Assembly: GCA_015064255.1 (NCBI GenBank)
Contig: SVSP01000012.1
Location: 1 to 64,000, forward strand
Reading direction: 5' to 3'
DNA: 64,000 nt
Source of the DNA: Oscillospiraceae bacterium
GTDB lineage: Bacteria; Bacillota; Clostridia; Oscillospirales; CAG-272
Every line of letters starts with the position of its first letter. Within the stretch, counting starts at the first letter, position 1. Shown one piece after another: positions 25,863 through 36,183 of this stretch. The position numbers and the translations under genes are program-made. The notes beneath the pieces are model-generated. The model was given only the letters and a program-made list of their open reading frames with translations, was not told where the DNA came from and searched no databases.

Positions 25863-26765
25863 TTATTTTTTACTGTCATCAAAATCGACTATTTTGGCAA
25901 GTCTGTGGCTCACGCCCGACTTACTTATATATCCCTCGTGAAGAGATGCAAGCTCTTCAAGCGATGCCTGCGGATTTTCGAGTCTTATTTTCGCGGTTTC
26001 CTTTAGCTGATCGGGCATAAATTCAAATCTGCCCGTATCCATAAGATGCTTTATCGCGTGTATCTGATGAGTAGCTGCGCCCGTCGTTTTATAGAGATTT
26101 GCCGAGTCGCAGTTCATTCGTCTGTTGACGTTATTTCTTATATCTCGCATTATTTTGGCGTTCATAATTGTGAGAGATGCCTGCGCCGCACCTATAAATG
26201 TCATAAAATCCTCGATGCTTTCGCTTTCCTTTATGTAAAGCGAGGGTACGCCCCGTCTTACGGTTCGGCGCGCGGGAAAACCGTTTTCATTTAAATATTC
26301 CATAAGTGCAAAGCATTTTTTATCGTTTGACACCGAAAACTCAAGGTGATAACCGTGGCTTGGGTCGGTCACCGATCCCGATGCGAGGAAAAGTCCTCTC
26401 ATAAATGCACCCGCACACGCTTCACACTTAAAAATCTCCTCGTTTACTATCTGCTGAGAAGCAAATTTTTCGTTTATCTGCGTCATTATTTCAAGACCCG
26501 GATAATCAAGGCGGTAAAAATTCTGTGCTTCTTTCATTCGTGAAAGTCGCTCGCCTACAGTAAAAGACACCTTCGTCCCGAAGACAGATTTAGTCATCGC
26601 GGTAAACAGCGTAGCAACCGACTCATTATCTGTCGAAAAATTCAGCGGCGAGCCTTTAAATTCATTCAGCGAATAGAGCATTCCGTAAAGCACCGAGGCT
26701 CTGCAGCACGGTCTTTTTATATTGACTGCACTCACTGATGTTTTTATTTCTGACGAAAAGGACAT
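25863..26765 (-). CDS. whiA: DNA-binding protein WhiA
   Basis: A 300-residue protein of the WhiA (DUF199) family: an N-terminal LAGLIDADG-like domain with CCRASVLYGM and CAGAFMRGLFLASGSVTDP, and a C-terminal helix-turn-helix ending SLHEGYISKSGVSHRLAKI. In Firmicutes it is linked to cell division and chromosome segregation. The adjacent rapZ gene is the normal neighbour (18-base gap). Confidence 0.93.
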   Translation of the reverse strand: MSFSSEIKTSVSAVNIKRPCCRASVLYGMLYSLNEFKGSPLNFSTDNESVATLFTAMTKSVFGTKVSFTVGERLSRMKEAQNFYRLDYPGLEIMTQINEKFASQQIVNEEIFKCEACAGAFMRGLFLASGSVTDPSHGYHLEFSVSNDKKCFALMEYLNENGFPARRTVRRGVPSLYIKESESIEDFMTFIGAAQASLTIMNAKIMRDIRNNVNRRMNCDSANLYKTTGAATHQIHAIKHLMDTGRFEFMPDQLKETAKIRLENPQASLEELASLHEGYISKSGVSHRLAKIVDFDDSKK

Positions 26766-26783
26766 TTTGCCGTTTTCCTTTCG

Positions 26784-27680
26784 TTATTTTTCAATTTTAG
26801 TGTTGTTTATCTGCAATTTTTCAATATCTCTGTGGCAAAGCACCGTTCTTATTGCGGGCATTTTATTTTTTATCTTTTCACAAAGCTCATACGCCACAGT
26901 TACAGAGCGATGTCTTCCGCCCGTACATCCGAGTGCTACGGTAAGGTGAGATTTTCCCTCTTCTATATACAGCGGGATAAGAAAAGAGATCATATCATCA
27001 AGCTTATTTAAAAATTCCACGGCATTACCGTCTGAGAGAACGAAATCTCTTATGACCTTATCAAGACCTGTAAGCGGTCTGAGATTTGGGTCATAGTGAG
27101 GATTTGCAAAGCATCTGACGTCGAAAACAAGGTCGGCGTCTGTCGGCGCTCCGTACTTAAAGCCGAATGTCATACAGGTAAGAGTAAATTTACCCGGCTT
27201 TTCATTTTTTAATATCTCATAAAGTTTGTCGCGAGTCTGGCTTATTCTGAGATTAGACGTATCTATTATGTTATCTGCTGCTTCCCGAAGTACGGAAAGT
27301 ATTTTGCGCTCACGCATCAGCGCTTCCGTGAGAGTTATTCCGTCGGAAATTATATACGGATGGATATGTCTGCTTTCCTTATATCTCGCAACGATGACTT
27401 CATCCGAAGCATCGAGAAAGATTATTCTGAACGAGCATTCAAGCTCTTTTTTTAATTCTTCTATCGTAGCGAGCAAGGTCGAAAATTCGCTTTCCGCGCG
27501 TATATCCACAGTATATACTATATCCTTCTGACGAAGAGATGACTGACTGCACAGCTGTGCAAATTCCTTCAGCATCGACACGGGCATATTATCTACTTTA
27601 TAATATCCGAAATCCTCAAGAGCTTGTCCTGCACTCGATTTACCTGCACCCGATATTCCCGTAAGTATGATTATTTGCAT
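26784..27680 (-). CDS. rapZ: RNase adapter/nucleotide-binding protein RapZ (YvcJ)
   Basis: A 298-residue P-loop protein. Walker A is TGISGAGKSSAGQ at about residues 5-17. The C-terminal domain includes FGFKYGAPTDADLVFDVRCFANP and GCTGGRHRSVTVAYEL, both diagnostic. It binds nucleotides; in enterobacteria it guides RNase E to a small RNA, while the role in Firmicutes is less defined. It lies between murB and whiA in the usual order. Confidence 0.93.
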   Translation of the reverse strand: MQIIILTGISGAGKSSAGQALEDFGYYKVDNMPVSMLKEFAQLCSQSSLRQKDIVYTVDIRAESEFSTLLATIEELKKELECSFRIIFLDASDEVIVARYKESRHIHPYIISDGITLTEALMRERKILSVLREAADNIIDTSNLRISQTRDKLYEILKNEKPGKFTLTCMTFGFKYGAPTDADLVFDVRCFANPHYDPNLRPLTGLDKVIRDFVLSDGNAVEFLNKLDDMISFLIPLYIEEGKSHLTVALGCTGGRHRSVTVAYELCEKIKNKMPAIRTVLCHRDIEKLQINNTKIEK

Positions 27681-27693
27681 ATAATTTTACCGT

Positions 27694-28620
27694 TTATTCT
27701 ATTATTTTTATCTCACATTTGATTTCAACACCGCTGTTTTTATACACGGCCTTCTGTATATCGGAAACGAGCTTTTTAACGTCTTCAGACGTCGCTCCGC
27801 CGCGGTTGATAACAAAGCCCGCGTGCTTTTCCGACACCTGTGCGCCTCCGACCGAATATCCCTTAAGACCTGCTTCATCTATCAGCTTTGCGGTAAAGTA
27901 TCCGGGTGCGCGCTTGAACGTGCTTCCCGCGCTCGGATATTCAAGAGGCTGTTTTTCGCTTCTTGCACGCATAAATCCTTGCATTTTTTCAAGAATTGCC
28001 GTACTATCGCCCTTTTCAAGCTCAAATCTTGCTCCGAGAATAACAAGTCCGTCTTTTTCCTGATAAACGCTTTCACGGTATCCTAATTTATTTTCTTCGC
28101 CTGTAAATTCGCCGAAGGTATCATTTTTCACGTCGTAATAATATGTTTTTGTTACTACGTTTTTAATTTCTCCGTCGTACGCGCCTGCGTTCATATATAC
28201 CGCACCGCCCACGCTTCCGGGAATACCGTATGCAAATTCAAGACCGGTAAGAGAAAGCTTCTGTGCGCGCGAAGCGAGTGCGGTAAGTGAATATCCGCAC
28301 TCTGCTTCGATAATATTATCTTCACACGTAAGAGCTGTCATAGAAGTTGTAAGAATTATAACTCCTTCGTAACGCTCATCCGAAAACAGAATATTGCTTC
28401 CGTTTCCTATAACCGCATATTTAACAGAATTACCGTACAAAAATCTCAAAATTTCCGCAAGGGATTCTTTTGTATGCACCTTGACGATAAAATCCGCTTT
28501 TCCACCTATCTTAAACGTAGAATACGGGGCACGGTCTGCATCCTGTGAATATGAAAGCAGATCTTTTTCCGCCATTTCAGATAATTTCTTGATAAGAATT
28601 TCATTTTTGATAGAGTCCAT
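27694..28620 (-). CDS. murB: UDP-N-acetylenolpyruvoylglucosamine reductase MurB
   Basis: A 308-residue FAD enzyme that reduces UDP-GlcNAc-enolpyruvate to UDP-MurNAc. The FAD site has VIGNGSNILF and GIPGSVGGAVYMNAGAYDGE. GYRESVYQ holds the catalytic Arg and PSAGSTFKR the catalytic Ser; EIKIIE closes the protein. The Ser-type active site and length fit type II MurB as in other Firmicutes. It is followed by rapZ after 13 bases. Confidence 0.94.
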   Translation of the reverse strand: MDSIKNEILIKKLSEMAEKDLLSYSQDADRAPYSTFKIGGKADFIVKVHTKESLAEILRFLYGNSVKYAVIGNGSNILFSDERYEGVIILTTSMTALTCEDNIIEAECGYSLTALASRAQKLSLTGLEFAYGIPGSVGGAVYMNAGAYDGEIKNVVTKTYYYDVKNDTFGEFTGEENKLGYRESVYQEKDGLVILGARFELEKGDSTAILEKMQGFMRARSEKQPLEYPSAGSTFKRAPGYFTAKLIDEAGLKGYSVGGAQVSEKHAGFVINRGGATSEDVKKLVSDIQKAVYKNSGVEIKCEIKIIE

Positions 28621-28650
28621 AGGATCTTACCGCCTTTCGCAGATGTAACG

Positions 28651-29880
28651 TTATTTTTTAATAACGAATTTGTGGTGTACCTTCTTACCCTTCTTGATAA
28701 CTATATCCTTGTTTTCAAAGTCTTCGATAGCAACAGAGAGGTTCATATCGGTAACCTTTTCGTCGCAGAGTGCGATTCCGCCCTGCTTAATGAGAGTTCT
28801 TGCATCGTTTCTTGAGGATGCAAGCTTAGCCTTGAGCATCATATTTATTACGGAAACACGTCCTTCGGCAAAATCAGCTTCTTCAAGCTCTGTTGTGGGC
28901 ATATCATCGGATGCATTTCCCGCGCCGAAGAGAGATCTTGCAGCCGCAAGCGCTTTTTCTGCCTCTTCCTCGCCGTGAACGAGCTTTGTAAGCTCATAAC
29001 CGAGGATTTCCTTTGCCTGATTGAGCTGTGCGCCTTCCCAGCTTTCCATCTTTTCGATTTCTTCGAGAGGAAGGAAGGTGAGCATCTTTATGCACTTAAG
29101 AACGTCAGCGTCACCAACGTTTCTCCAATACTGGAAGAAATCGTACGGAGATGTCTTTTCGGGATCGAGCCATACGGCGTTACCTGCTGTCTTACCCATC
29201 TTATTTCCGTTAGAGTCGCAAAGAAGAGTGATAGTAAGTGCGTATGCATCCTTACCGAGCTTACGGCGTATGAGTTCTGTACCGCCGAGCATATTCGACC
29301 ACTGGTCATCGCCGCCGCACTGGAGATTACAGCCGTATCTGTTAAAGAGTTCGTAGAAGTCGTAGCTCTGCATAAGCATATAGTTGAATTCAAGGAAAGA
29401 AAGTCCCTTTTCAAGTCTCTGCTTATAGCATTCTGCGGAAAGCATCTTGTTTACGCTGAAATGCGGTCCGATATCGCGGAGAAATTCAACGTAGTTAAGA
29501 GCGAGAAGCCAATCGCCGTTATTTACCATAAGTGCTTTGCCTTCGGAAAAGTCAATAAAACGGCTCATCTGCTTCTTGAAGCATTCACAGTTATGGTCAA
29601 CTATTTCTTTTGTCATCATCTTTCTCATATCGGTTCTTCCCGAAGGGTCGCCTATCATACCCGTTCCGCCGCCTACGAGAGCTATCGGTTTATTTCCCGC
29701 TTCCTGAAGTCTCTTCATAAGTGTAAGAGCCATAAAATGTCCTGCTGTAAGCGAGTCTGCTGTCGGGTCAAATCCAATATAGAAGGTTGCTTTTCCGTTA
29801 TTTATAAGGTCTGCTATCTCCTCTTCATCTGTAACCTGCGCGACAAGTCCGCGCGCTTTAAGTTCTTCGTAAAGTGTCAT
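28651..29880 (-). CDS. tyrS: Tyrosyl-tRNA synthetase
   Basis: A 409-residue class I synthetase charging tRNA-Tyr. The HIGH equivalent is TAGHFMAL at about residue 45, the tyrosine site has QSYDFYELF, and the KMSKS equivalent is [11 protein letters not shown] at about 230. A C-terminal S4 RNA-binding domain (about 345-409) is complete. The leader between recN and tyrS is only 45 bases, so there is no room for a T-box; expression follows the operon. Confidence 0.94.
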   Translation of the reverse strand: MTLYEELKARGLVAQVTDEEEIADLINNGKATFYIGFDPTADSLTAGHFMALTLMKRLQEAGNKPIALVGGGTGMIGDPSGRTDMRKMMTKEIVDHNCECFKKQMSRFIDFSEGKALMVNNGDWLLALNYVEFLRDIGPHFSVNKMLSAECYKQRLEKGLSFLEFNYMLMQSYDFYELFNRYGCNLQCGGDDQWSNMLGGTELIRRKLGKDAYALTITLLCDSNGNKMGKTAGNAVWLDPEKTSPYDFFQYWRNVGDADVLKCIKMLTFLPLEEIEKMESWEGAQLNQAKEILGYELTKLVHGEEEAEKALAAARSLFGAGNASDDMPTTELEEADFAEGRVSVINMMLKAKLASSRNDARTLIKQGGIALCDEKVTDMNLSVAIEDFENKDIVIKKGKKVHHKFVIKK

Positions 29881-29925
29881 TTTTTGTTTTACTCCTTTAT
29901 TTTAAGAAAATATTATTATTTTATT

Positions 29926-31623
29926 TTAAAGATTTTCTGCCGTTTCAAGCATTTCTGCCGCAGAATCTCTTATTTTATCGGTTATGTTAACTCCGCCCAT
30001 AATTCTTGATATTTCGGCAATTCTGCCCTCTCTGTCAAGAAGATTTACCTCGGTCTCCGACCTGCCGTCCACCGTGTTTTTCTTTATTTTGAAGTGGTTT
30101 TCGGCAGTTGCGGCAACCTGTGCCGAGTGCGTAATGGAAAGTATCTGAAGCGACTTTCCGAGTTCTCTGAGCTTTATACCTATCTTTTGCGAGGTCTTGC
30201 CCGAAACGCCTGTATCTATTTCGTCAAAAATAAGCGTTTCTATATTGTCCGCGCTTGTTAAGACACATTTCATCGCGAGAAGTATTCTCGCCGCTTCACC
30301 GCCCGATGCTATCTTTGAAAGTGCTTTCGGAGGCTCACCCGGGTTAGTCGAAACAAGAAATTCAATTTTATCGGTTCCGTCTTTTGTAAAGACGATCTCG
30401 CCCTTGATATCATATAAGCTTGAAACGTCAACCGAGAATTTAACCTTTTCCATATCGAGGAAGCGTATCTCGGCAGTTATCTTTTCTGAAAGCTCTTTTG
30501 CCGCAAGGCTTCTCTTTTCGGAAAGCTCTTTTGCCAGAGAAAGCGCATTTGCGCGATAGACAACGACCTCTTTTTCAAGCTCTTTTATTCTATCGTCCGA
30601 AAGAAGTATCTCGTCAAGCTCTTTTTTCGATTTATCAAGATATTCAAGAATCTGCTCGACCGTGCTTCCGTACTTACGCTTAAGCTTATGAATCGTGTCA
30701 AGTCTTGTTTCTATTTCGTCAAGACGTTTTTCAGGGTCGCTGTGCTCATTTGGCAAAGCCGCAAGAACGTTTTCCGCGATATGCTCCATTTCGAAGCTTA
30801 TCTCGTAAAGCCGCTCGGCGTATTCCGAAGCCTCCGGCACAAACTCTGTCATACTTTCAAGAGTATCGTGCGCGATATCAACAAGCCGAGTCGCCGACAT
30901 ACCCTTATCGTTTTTATAAAGTGCTCTGTAAACGGTACTTACCTGCTTTGCTATCTGACGGAAATTTTTGAGCATTTTTTTCTCGCTGTCAAGCTCTTCC
31001 TCTTCGCCCGCTTTAAGCTCAGCCGATTCTATATCGTTTATCTGATAGCTGAGAAGCTCTGTCTTACGCTCTTTTTCGCGTTCATCGCTTGACAGACGCT
31101 CTATTTCCGAGAGCGCAGAGGTCATTTTTTTATATTCCTCGCGGTATTTTTCTCTTAATGTATATAGATCGGCGTAAGAGTCCACGAGATCTATATACGT
31201 TTTTTCATCAAAAATATCACGATTATCAAGCTGACCGTGAATATTTACGAGCAGATTTCCAACCTCTCTTAAAACCGAAAGCGGATAGGTACACCCGTTT
31301 ATTTTCGATTTCGATTTTCCGTCCGCACTTACACTTCTCTGTATAAAAACGCACTCTTCTTCGTCAAGCTCTATTCCGAGTGCAGAGAGCTTTTCGACAG
31401 TTTCCGAGGAAATATCCGAAAAAATTGCAGAAACCGAAGCGATATTTTCGCCCGTTCTTACAAGATCCCTTTCGGTCTTCGCGCCGAGAAGCATATTAAG
31501 CGAATCTATGAGTATGGATTTTCCCGCGCCCGTTTCGCCCGTAAGTGCCGAAAAGCCTTTCGGAAAATCAACGTCAAGACTTTTTATTACCGCTATATTT
31601 TCTATATGCATAGATGTAAGCAT
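29926..31623 (-). CDS. recN: DNA repair ATPase RecN
   Basis: A 565-residue SMC-like protein. Walker A is TGETGAGKSILIDSL (about 29-43). A long coiled coil with central hinge spans roughly 150-370, and the C-terminal half has SGGEAARILLAMK (signature) and LIFDEIDTGVSG (Walker B). It acts in double-strand-break repair. It follows argR, a conserved Gram-positive arrangement. The start is the ATG after AAGGGAG. Confidence 0.94.
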   Translation of the reverse strand: MLTSMHIENIAVIKSLDVDFPKGFSALTGETGAGKSILIDSLNMLLGAKTERDLVRTGENIASVSAIFSDISSETVEKLSALGIELDEEECVFIQRSVSADGKSKSKINGCTYPLSVLREVGNLLVNIHGQLDNRDIFDEKTYIDLVDSYADLYTLREKYREEYKKMTSALSEIERLSSDEREKERKTELLSYQINDIESAELKAGEEEELDSEKKMLKNFRQIAKQVSTVYRALYKNDKGMSATRLVDIAHDTLESMTEFVPEASEYAERLYEISFEMEHIAENVLAALPNEHSDPEKRLDEIETRLDTIHKLKRKYGSTVEQILEYLDKSKKELDEILLSDDRIKELEKEVVVYRANALSLAKELSEKRSLAAKELSEKITAEIRFLDMEKVKFSVDVSSLYDIKGEIVFTKDGTDKIEFLVSTNPGEPPKALSKIASGGEAARILLAMKCVLTSADNIETLIFDEIDTGVSGKTSQKIGIKLRELGKSLQILSITHSAQVAATAENHFKIKKNTVDGRSETEVNLLDREGRIAEISRIMGGVNITDKIRDSAAEMLETAENL

Positions 31624-31659
31624 ACTTTCCGACTCCCTTAATTTTTATATCAGTTTTCA

Positions 31660-32121
31660 TCAGTCGTTTCGGTGCAGAAGAACGTCATCTATTCTTTTGG
31701 TAAGAGCCTTTGCAGAGTCTTCGTCCGAGGTAGCAACAAATATAGTATCGTCACCTGCTATACTTCCGAGAATAGCATAGTGCCACATAAGGTCAATAGC
31801 CGCTGCCGAAGCGTTTGCCATACCCGAATAGGTTCTTATTATAACAAGATTTCCCGCGGAAACGACCGATTGTGTAGCCTCGCGTAAAATATTAGCATAC
31901 TTTGCACTCGGTCTTTCGTCTTCGCCTTTCTTTACCGAATATTTATATCCTGCATTTTTTGTTGACATTTTTATTATATCAAGCTCTTTAATATCTCTTG
32001 ATACAGTTGCCTGCGTAACGTCATAGCCTTCTTCTTTGAGCTTTTCAAGCAGTGCTTCCTGAGTTTCCACATCATATTTACCTATGATTTCAATTATCTT
32101 CAGCTGTCTGTCGTTTTTCAT
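31660..32121 (-). CDS. argR: Arginine repressor ArgR
   Basis: A 153-residue regulator: an N-terminal winged helix (about 1-70, with TQATVSRDIKEL) and a C-terminal oligomerisation and arginine-binding domain with GSIAGDDTIF. It senses arginine and controls biosynthesis or catabolism genes. Its place between nadK and recN is the standard Firmicutes order. No arginine genes occur in the window. Confidence 0.94.
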   Translation of the reverse strand: MKNDRQLKIIEIIGKYDVETQEALLEKLKEEGYDVTQATVSRDIKELDIIKMSTKNAGYKYSVKKGEDERPSAKYANILREATQSVVSAGNLVIIRTYSGMANASAAAIDLMWHYAILGSIAGDDTIFVATSDEDSAKALTKRIDDVLLHRND

Positions 32122-32140
32122 ATCAATTCCCTCCGAAGTT

Positions 32141-33004
32141 TCATATATCCGACATTTTGCGGTAAAGCACGTTGCAGAAATTACTTTCGCCCGTTCTTAT
32201 CAGTCGTGTAACATATCTTGATTTTTTTATTCTGACAACATCATTGTCTTTAAGGTCAAAGGTTTCCGAGCCGTCAACAGACAGTTTTGCGTGATCGGGT
32301 GTTGCACGGCTTACTATTTCAAACACGGATTCTCCCGAAAAAACGATCGGGCGGCATCTCAGCGAATGTGCACATATCGGCGTTACCGAAATACAGTCAA
32401 GCGAGGTGTCCATTACCGGTCCTCCCGCTGACATCGAATATGCGCTTGATCCCGTTGCAGTTGCGGCGATAAGTCCGTCGCCTCTGTATTTATATACCGG
32501 CTGTCCGTTACAGAAAAGCTCTGTTTCTATCACGCCGAGTCCGGTTGCACGAACGATAGCCGCGTCGTTAAGTCCGAGGATCTGCGATATCACCGTTTCA
32601 CCGTCGCGTATTACCTCTGCTTCTATCATAGTACGCTCTTCGGTCCAAAGCTCACTCGAAAGTATTTTGTTTATATTTGATATATCCGAGGTTTCTATCT
32701 CCGCTATATATCCGAGACGTCCGAGATTTATTCCTATTATCGGCACCGATGCTCTTGATGCTTTTCCTGCCGCACGGAGTATTGAGCCGTCCCCGCCGAG
32801 AACGATAATAAGATCCGATTCGGAATATAAATCATCTTCGCTTACTGTTTTTGCACGGCATTTTTCGGCAAGTGATGAAAATTCTTTATTAAGAATCACC
32901 TCATAATCTTTTTCAAGATATGAGATCAGTTCGCGCGTACGCAAAAGTCCTTTGTCCTTTGAAAGATTCGGAAGCACCGCTATCTTTCTGAAGTTGTATT
33001 TCAT
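32141..33004 (-). CDS. nadK: NAD kinase
   Basis: A 287-residue kinase making NADP from NAD and ATP. The signature LGGDGSILRAAGKAS (about residue 68) is present, with GINLGRLGYIAE and ATATGSSAYSMSAGGP. Size and context (tlyA-nadK-argR-recN) match Firmicutes homologues. Confidence 0.94.
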   Translation of the reverse strand: MKYNFRKIAVLPNLSKDKGLLRTRELISYLEKDYEVILNKEFSSLAEKCRAKTVSEDDLYSESDLIIVLGGDGSILRAAGKASRASVPIIGINLGRLGYIAEIETSDISNINKILSSELWTEERTMIEAEVIRDGETVISQILGLNDAAIVRATGLGVIETELFCNGQPVYKYRGDGLIAATATGSSAYSMSAGGPVMDTSLDCISVTPICAHSLRCRPIVFSGESVFEIVSRATPDHAKLSVDGSETFDLKDNDVVRIKKSRYVTRLIRTGESNFCNVLYRKMSDI

Positions 33005-33050
33005 TTTGCAGCCTCCGTAATTTATTGTAGTTTATTAATGTAAATTAACG

Positions 33051-33827
33051 TCAAAGTCCTTCGGGCATTTTAAAGCCTGACAGCTTAACGTCCTCCGCCT
33101 TACTGAATTTGAAAAGTGCAAGGTATTCGGTATTTCCGTCTCCGCCCTGTATCGGTGAGGTTATAACGCCCTCGCAGTAGAGATTGCATTTTACTGCTTC
33201 GTTTACAAGCGATTCTATTACTTTTTTATGTATTTTTTTGTCTTTCACTATTCCGTTTTTTGAAAGATATTCTCTTCCCGCCTCAAACTGCGGCTTTATA
33301 AGACTTACAAAAAGTCCGTCCTCTTTAAGTATCTTATTCACCGGATCATAAACATATTTCTGTGAAATAAACGACAGATCGCAGACCGCTATATCGACTT
33401 TTCCGCCAAGCGCACCTGCGCTCAGCGCTCTTGCATTAAAATTCTCCATAACGACTACTCTGTCATCACTGCGAAGCGATTCGTGAAGCTGATCGGTACC
33501 GCTATCTATCGCGAAGACCTTTTTTGCACCGCTTCTGAGAAGGCAATCGGTAAATCCGCCCGTAGAAGAGCCTATATCGGCGGCGGTAAGGTCTTTAACG
33601 TCAATTTTGAAATATTCAAGAGCCTTTTCGAGCTTGACTCCGCCGCGGCTCACGTACACGTAAGGCTTTCCCGTAACGACGGGAGTTTTCTGCTCGGGGT
33701 CAAAATCATACGACGGTTTTGTTATCTGTTTTTTATCAATATACACCATTCCCGCCTCTATTATTTCTCTTGCCTTCTGGCGGCTCTGAGCGTATCCGTT
33801 TTCAAAAAGGTATTTATCTATTCTCAT
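33051..33827 (-). CDS. tlyA: TlyA family rRNA 2'-O-methyltransferase
   Basis: A 258-residue protein with an N-terminal S4 domain (about 1-62, KYLFENGYAQSRQKAREII) and an FtsJ-type SAM methyltransferase domain (AADIGSSTGGFTDCLLRSGA at about 80-100, VCDLSFISQ). TlyA enzymes methylate ribose in rRNA and are often annotated as hemolysins. It lies between ispA and nadK as in other Firmicutes. Confidence 0.9.
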   Translation of the reverse strand: MRIDKYLFENGYAQSRQKAREIIEAGMVYIDKKQITKPSYDFDPEQKTPVVTGKPYVYVSRGGVKLEKALEYFKIDVKDLTAADIGSSTGGFTDCLLRSGAKKVFAIDSGTDQLHESLRSDDRVVVMENFNARALSAGALGGKVDIAVCDLSFISQKYVYDPVNKILKEDGLFVSLIKPQFEAGREYLSKNGIVKDKKIHKKVIESLVNEAVKCNLYCEGVITSPIQGGDGNTEYLALFKFSKAEDVKLSGFKMPEGL

Positions 33828-33833
33828 AATATA

Positions 33834-34721
33834 TCAACTGTTTCTCATAAGAAGATTTTTTGCAAGTTCTATAAGTATCTCCGAGGATTCAAACTCGGAC
33901 ACCGCGGCACACGCCTGTGCGGTATATTGTGCCGCTTTATCAAACGCTTCTTCATACGGAAAAAGCTTTGCAAAGGTAACGGTATCGTTCTTTTCATCCA
34001 TACCGATATTCTTTCCGAGGAGCTTTGGGTCACCCGTAACGTCGAGCAGGTCGTCTATAATCTGAAAAGCAAGACCAATACGGTCAGCGTACACTATTGC
34101 CGCCTCATAGAGCTTACTGCCCTTAAAGTTACCCGAAGCGATACATCCGAGAAGACAGGCGGCACGTATCATACGTCCTGTTTTAAGGCTTTGCAGCTTT
34201 ACGAGCTTTTCTTCCGAGCGCACATTACCCGAAATATCCATCTGCTGACCGCCTATCATTCCGTACATTCCCGAAGCCTCTGAAAGTATCTTCACCCCTT
34301 CAAGCTTTTCTTCCGCAGACACGCCTTCAAGAGAAGCTATCACCTCGTACGGATATATCATAAGCGCGTCCCCCGCAAGAAGCGCTGTCGCTTCACCATA
34401 CGCTATATGCGCCGAAGGTTTTCCGCGTCTTATATCGTCGTCATCCATACAGGGCAGATCGTCGTGTATAAGTGATGCCGCGTGTATCATCTCGACCGCA
34501 GATGCATAAACGAGAACTTTTTCGGAGCTTTCTCCCCCGAGTCTTGCAAACTCTGTTGTAAGAAATCCTCTTATTCTCTTTCCTCCGCCGAGAGCAGAGT
34601 ATCTTGATGCTTCAGTCAGCACCGAAAAATCGCCGTCAGTTTTTGAGAGAAGCTCGTCAAGCTTTTTTTCTATTTTTTCCGCGCGGTCCGCAAGCACAGA
34701 TTTAATATTGTTTTCTTTCAT
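33834..34721 (-). CDS. ispA: Polyprenyl (farnesyl) diphosphate synthase
   Basis: A 295-residue all-helical prenyltransferase. The first Asp-rich motif is DDLPCMDDDDIRRG (about 82-95) and the second DDLLDVTGD (about 222-230). GGKRIRG near the N-terminus binds diphosphate. It condenses isopentenyl diphosphate to geranyl or farnesyl diphosphate for undecaprenyl carriers. It overlaps xseB by four bases, as is typical. Confidence 0.92.
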   Translation of the reverse strand: MKENNIKSVLADRAEKIEKKLDELLSKTDGDFSVLTEASRYSALGGGKRIRGFLTTEFARLGGESSEKVLVYASAVEMIHAASLIHDDLPCMDDDDIRRGKPSAHIAYGEATALLAGDALMIYPYEVIASLEGVSAEEKLEGVKILSEASGMYGMIGGQQMDISGNVRSEEKLVKLQSLKTGRMIRAACLLGCIASGNFKGSKLYEAAIVYADRIGLAFQIIDDLLDVTGDPKLLGKNIGMDEKNDTVTFAKLFPYEEAFDKAAQYTAQACAAVSEFESSEILIELAKNLLMRNS

Positions 34722-34966
34722 ATCTCGTTACCCGAAAAATCTTTTTCTGTAAGTTCACCGTCTTTATTATTTACAAGTATTTTTATCTGCTTTTCGGCGT
34801 TATCAAGCAGTTTTGCACATTTTGATGCGAGTAAAGTACCCTTTTTATACAATTCAACAGCCTCTTCAAGCGATGCTTCTCCGTTTTCAAGCTGTGCAAC
34901 TATTTTTTCAAGCTCGGAGAGCATATCTTCGAAGCTATATTCATTTATATTGTTTATTTCATCCAT
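34718..34966 (-). CDS. xseB: Exodeoxyribonuclease VII small subunit
   Basis: An 82-residue helical protein (SFEDMLSELEKIVAQLENGE, the family core). The ORF track starts seven codons early at a TTG; the ATG in a TAATG overlap with the xseA stop gives the normal length and is used. It partners XseA in degrading single-stranded DNA. Confidence 0.92.
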   Translation of the reverse strand: MDEINNINEYSFEDMLSELEKIVAQLENGEASLEEAVELYKKGTLLASKCAKLLDNAEKQIKILVNNKDGELTEKDFSGNEI

Positions 34967-36180
34967 TATTCTTTTACCGCGCCGCAAACCTCGGCGATTA
35001 TCCTTCCGTCAGACACGCGAAGTGTTATTTTTTCTCCCGATTTAACGTCGGAGACCGATTTTACAAGAGTTTCCTTTTCATCAAACGCCATAGAGTAGCC
35101 TCTCGACAAAACCGCAAGAGGGCTGAGTGCTTCAAGCTGCGATATTTTACGCGAAAATTCAGCTTTTTTATCCGATATCATCTTACCGTAAGCTGCATCA
35201 AGCTTCTCAGAAGCATTCGCAAGGCGCATATTCTTATCGTCTAAAATCACACTCGGTGAACGCATCACGCGCCTTGACATCAGCGAGTCAAGCTCTTTAC
35301 GCGCTCTGTTTATTCGTCCCGAAAGTGCAGTTTTAAGTCTTGACTCAAGTGTGAGAATTCTTGCCGAAAGCTCTGTCAGGTCGGGCACGGCAAGCTCTGC
35401 CGCCGCCGACGGTGTAGGGGCTCTCATATCCGCTACGAAATCGCATATAGTAAAATCGCTTTCGTGACCGACAGCCGATATTACCGGTATTTTCGATGCG
35501 AATATCTCTCTTGCAAGGTTTTCATCGTTAAATGCCCAAAGGTCTTCTATTGATCCGCCTCCGCGTCCGATAATGATAACGTCAACGCTCTTTGTTCTAT
35601 TAAAATATCTGAGTCCCTCGGCAAGCTGCTTTGCCGCACCATCACCCTGCACGAGCGACGGATACAGAAGCATTTTTGCAGACGGGAAACGCCTTGTCAT
35701 TATGTTTATTATATCTCTTACAGCCGCCCCCGCGGGAGATGTTATAACACCGACTGTTTTAGGAATTTGCGGAAGCTTTTTCTTATATTTTGCATCGAAA
35801 AGTCCTTCGGCTTCAAGTTTTTTCTTAAGCTGTTCATATGCTTTGGCAAGTGCGCCGATTCCTTCCGGCTCGAGCATATCTATATAAAGCTGATACTGAC
35901 CGCTTTGCTCGTAAACGTTTATTCGTCCGTGTGCAACGACGTTCATCGAATTTTCCGGTCTGAATTTTATTCTTGACAGCGACGTACGGAATATTACCGC
36001 CTTTATCACTGCACCGTCATCCTTAAGCGTCATATACATATGACCGCCGCGCTCGACAAGATTGGATATTTCTCCTCTGACCGAGATACTCTGAACGAGA
36101 ACGTCAGACGAAAACATTGATTTTATATACTGTGTTATCTGCGATACCGTAAGTATCGGACATTCTCTTTCACTTATCAT
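34966..36180 (-). CDS. xseA: Exodeoxyribonuclease VII large subunit
   Basis: A 404-residue nuclease. An N-terminal OB-fold (about 10-110, with SVRGEISNL and VKAVIFR-like VIKAVIFR) is followed by the catalytic domain with GVITSPAGAAVRDI, IIGRGGGSIEDLWAFN and SAVGHESDFTICDF. The C-terminal part is coiled coil. The length is slightly short of 450 but all motifs are present. Confidence 0.94.
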   Translation of the reverse strand: MISERECPILTVSQITQYIKSMFSSDVLVQSISVRGEISNLVERGGHMYMTLKDDGAVIKAVIFRTSLSRIKFRPENSMNVVAHGRINVYEQSGQYQLYIDMLEPEGIGALAKAYEQLKKKLEAEGLFDAKYKKKLPQIPKTVGVITSPAGAAVRDIINIMTRRFPSAKMLLYPSLVQGDGAAKQLAEGLRYFNRTKSVDVIIIGRGGGSIEDLWAFNDENLAREIFASKIPVISAVGHESDFTICDFVADMRAPTPSAAAELAVPDLTELSARILTLESRLKTALSGRINRARKELDSLMSRRVMRSPSVILDDKNMRLANASEKLDAAYGKMISDKKAEFSRKISQLEALSPLAVLSRGYSMAFDEKETLVKSVSDVKSGEKITLRVSDGRIIAEVCGAVKE

Positions 36181-36183
36181 AAC

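Noticed and set aside
29881-29925. T-box riboswitch before tyrS
   Set aside because: The gap to recN is only 45 bases and contains no specifier or antiterminator elements.
28975-30009. A 344-residue plus-strand ORF
   Set aside because: It is antisense to tyrS and the end of recN; composition and lack of motifs mark it as a shadow.
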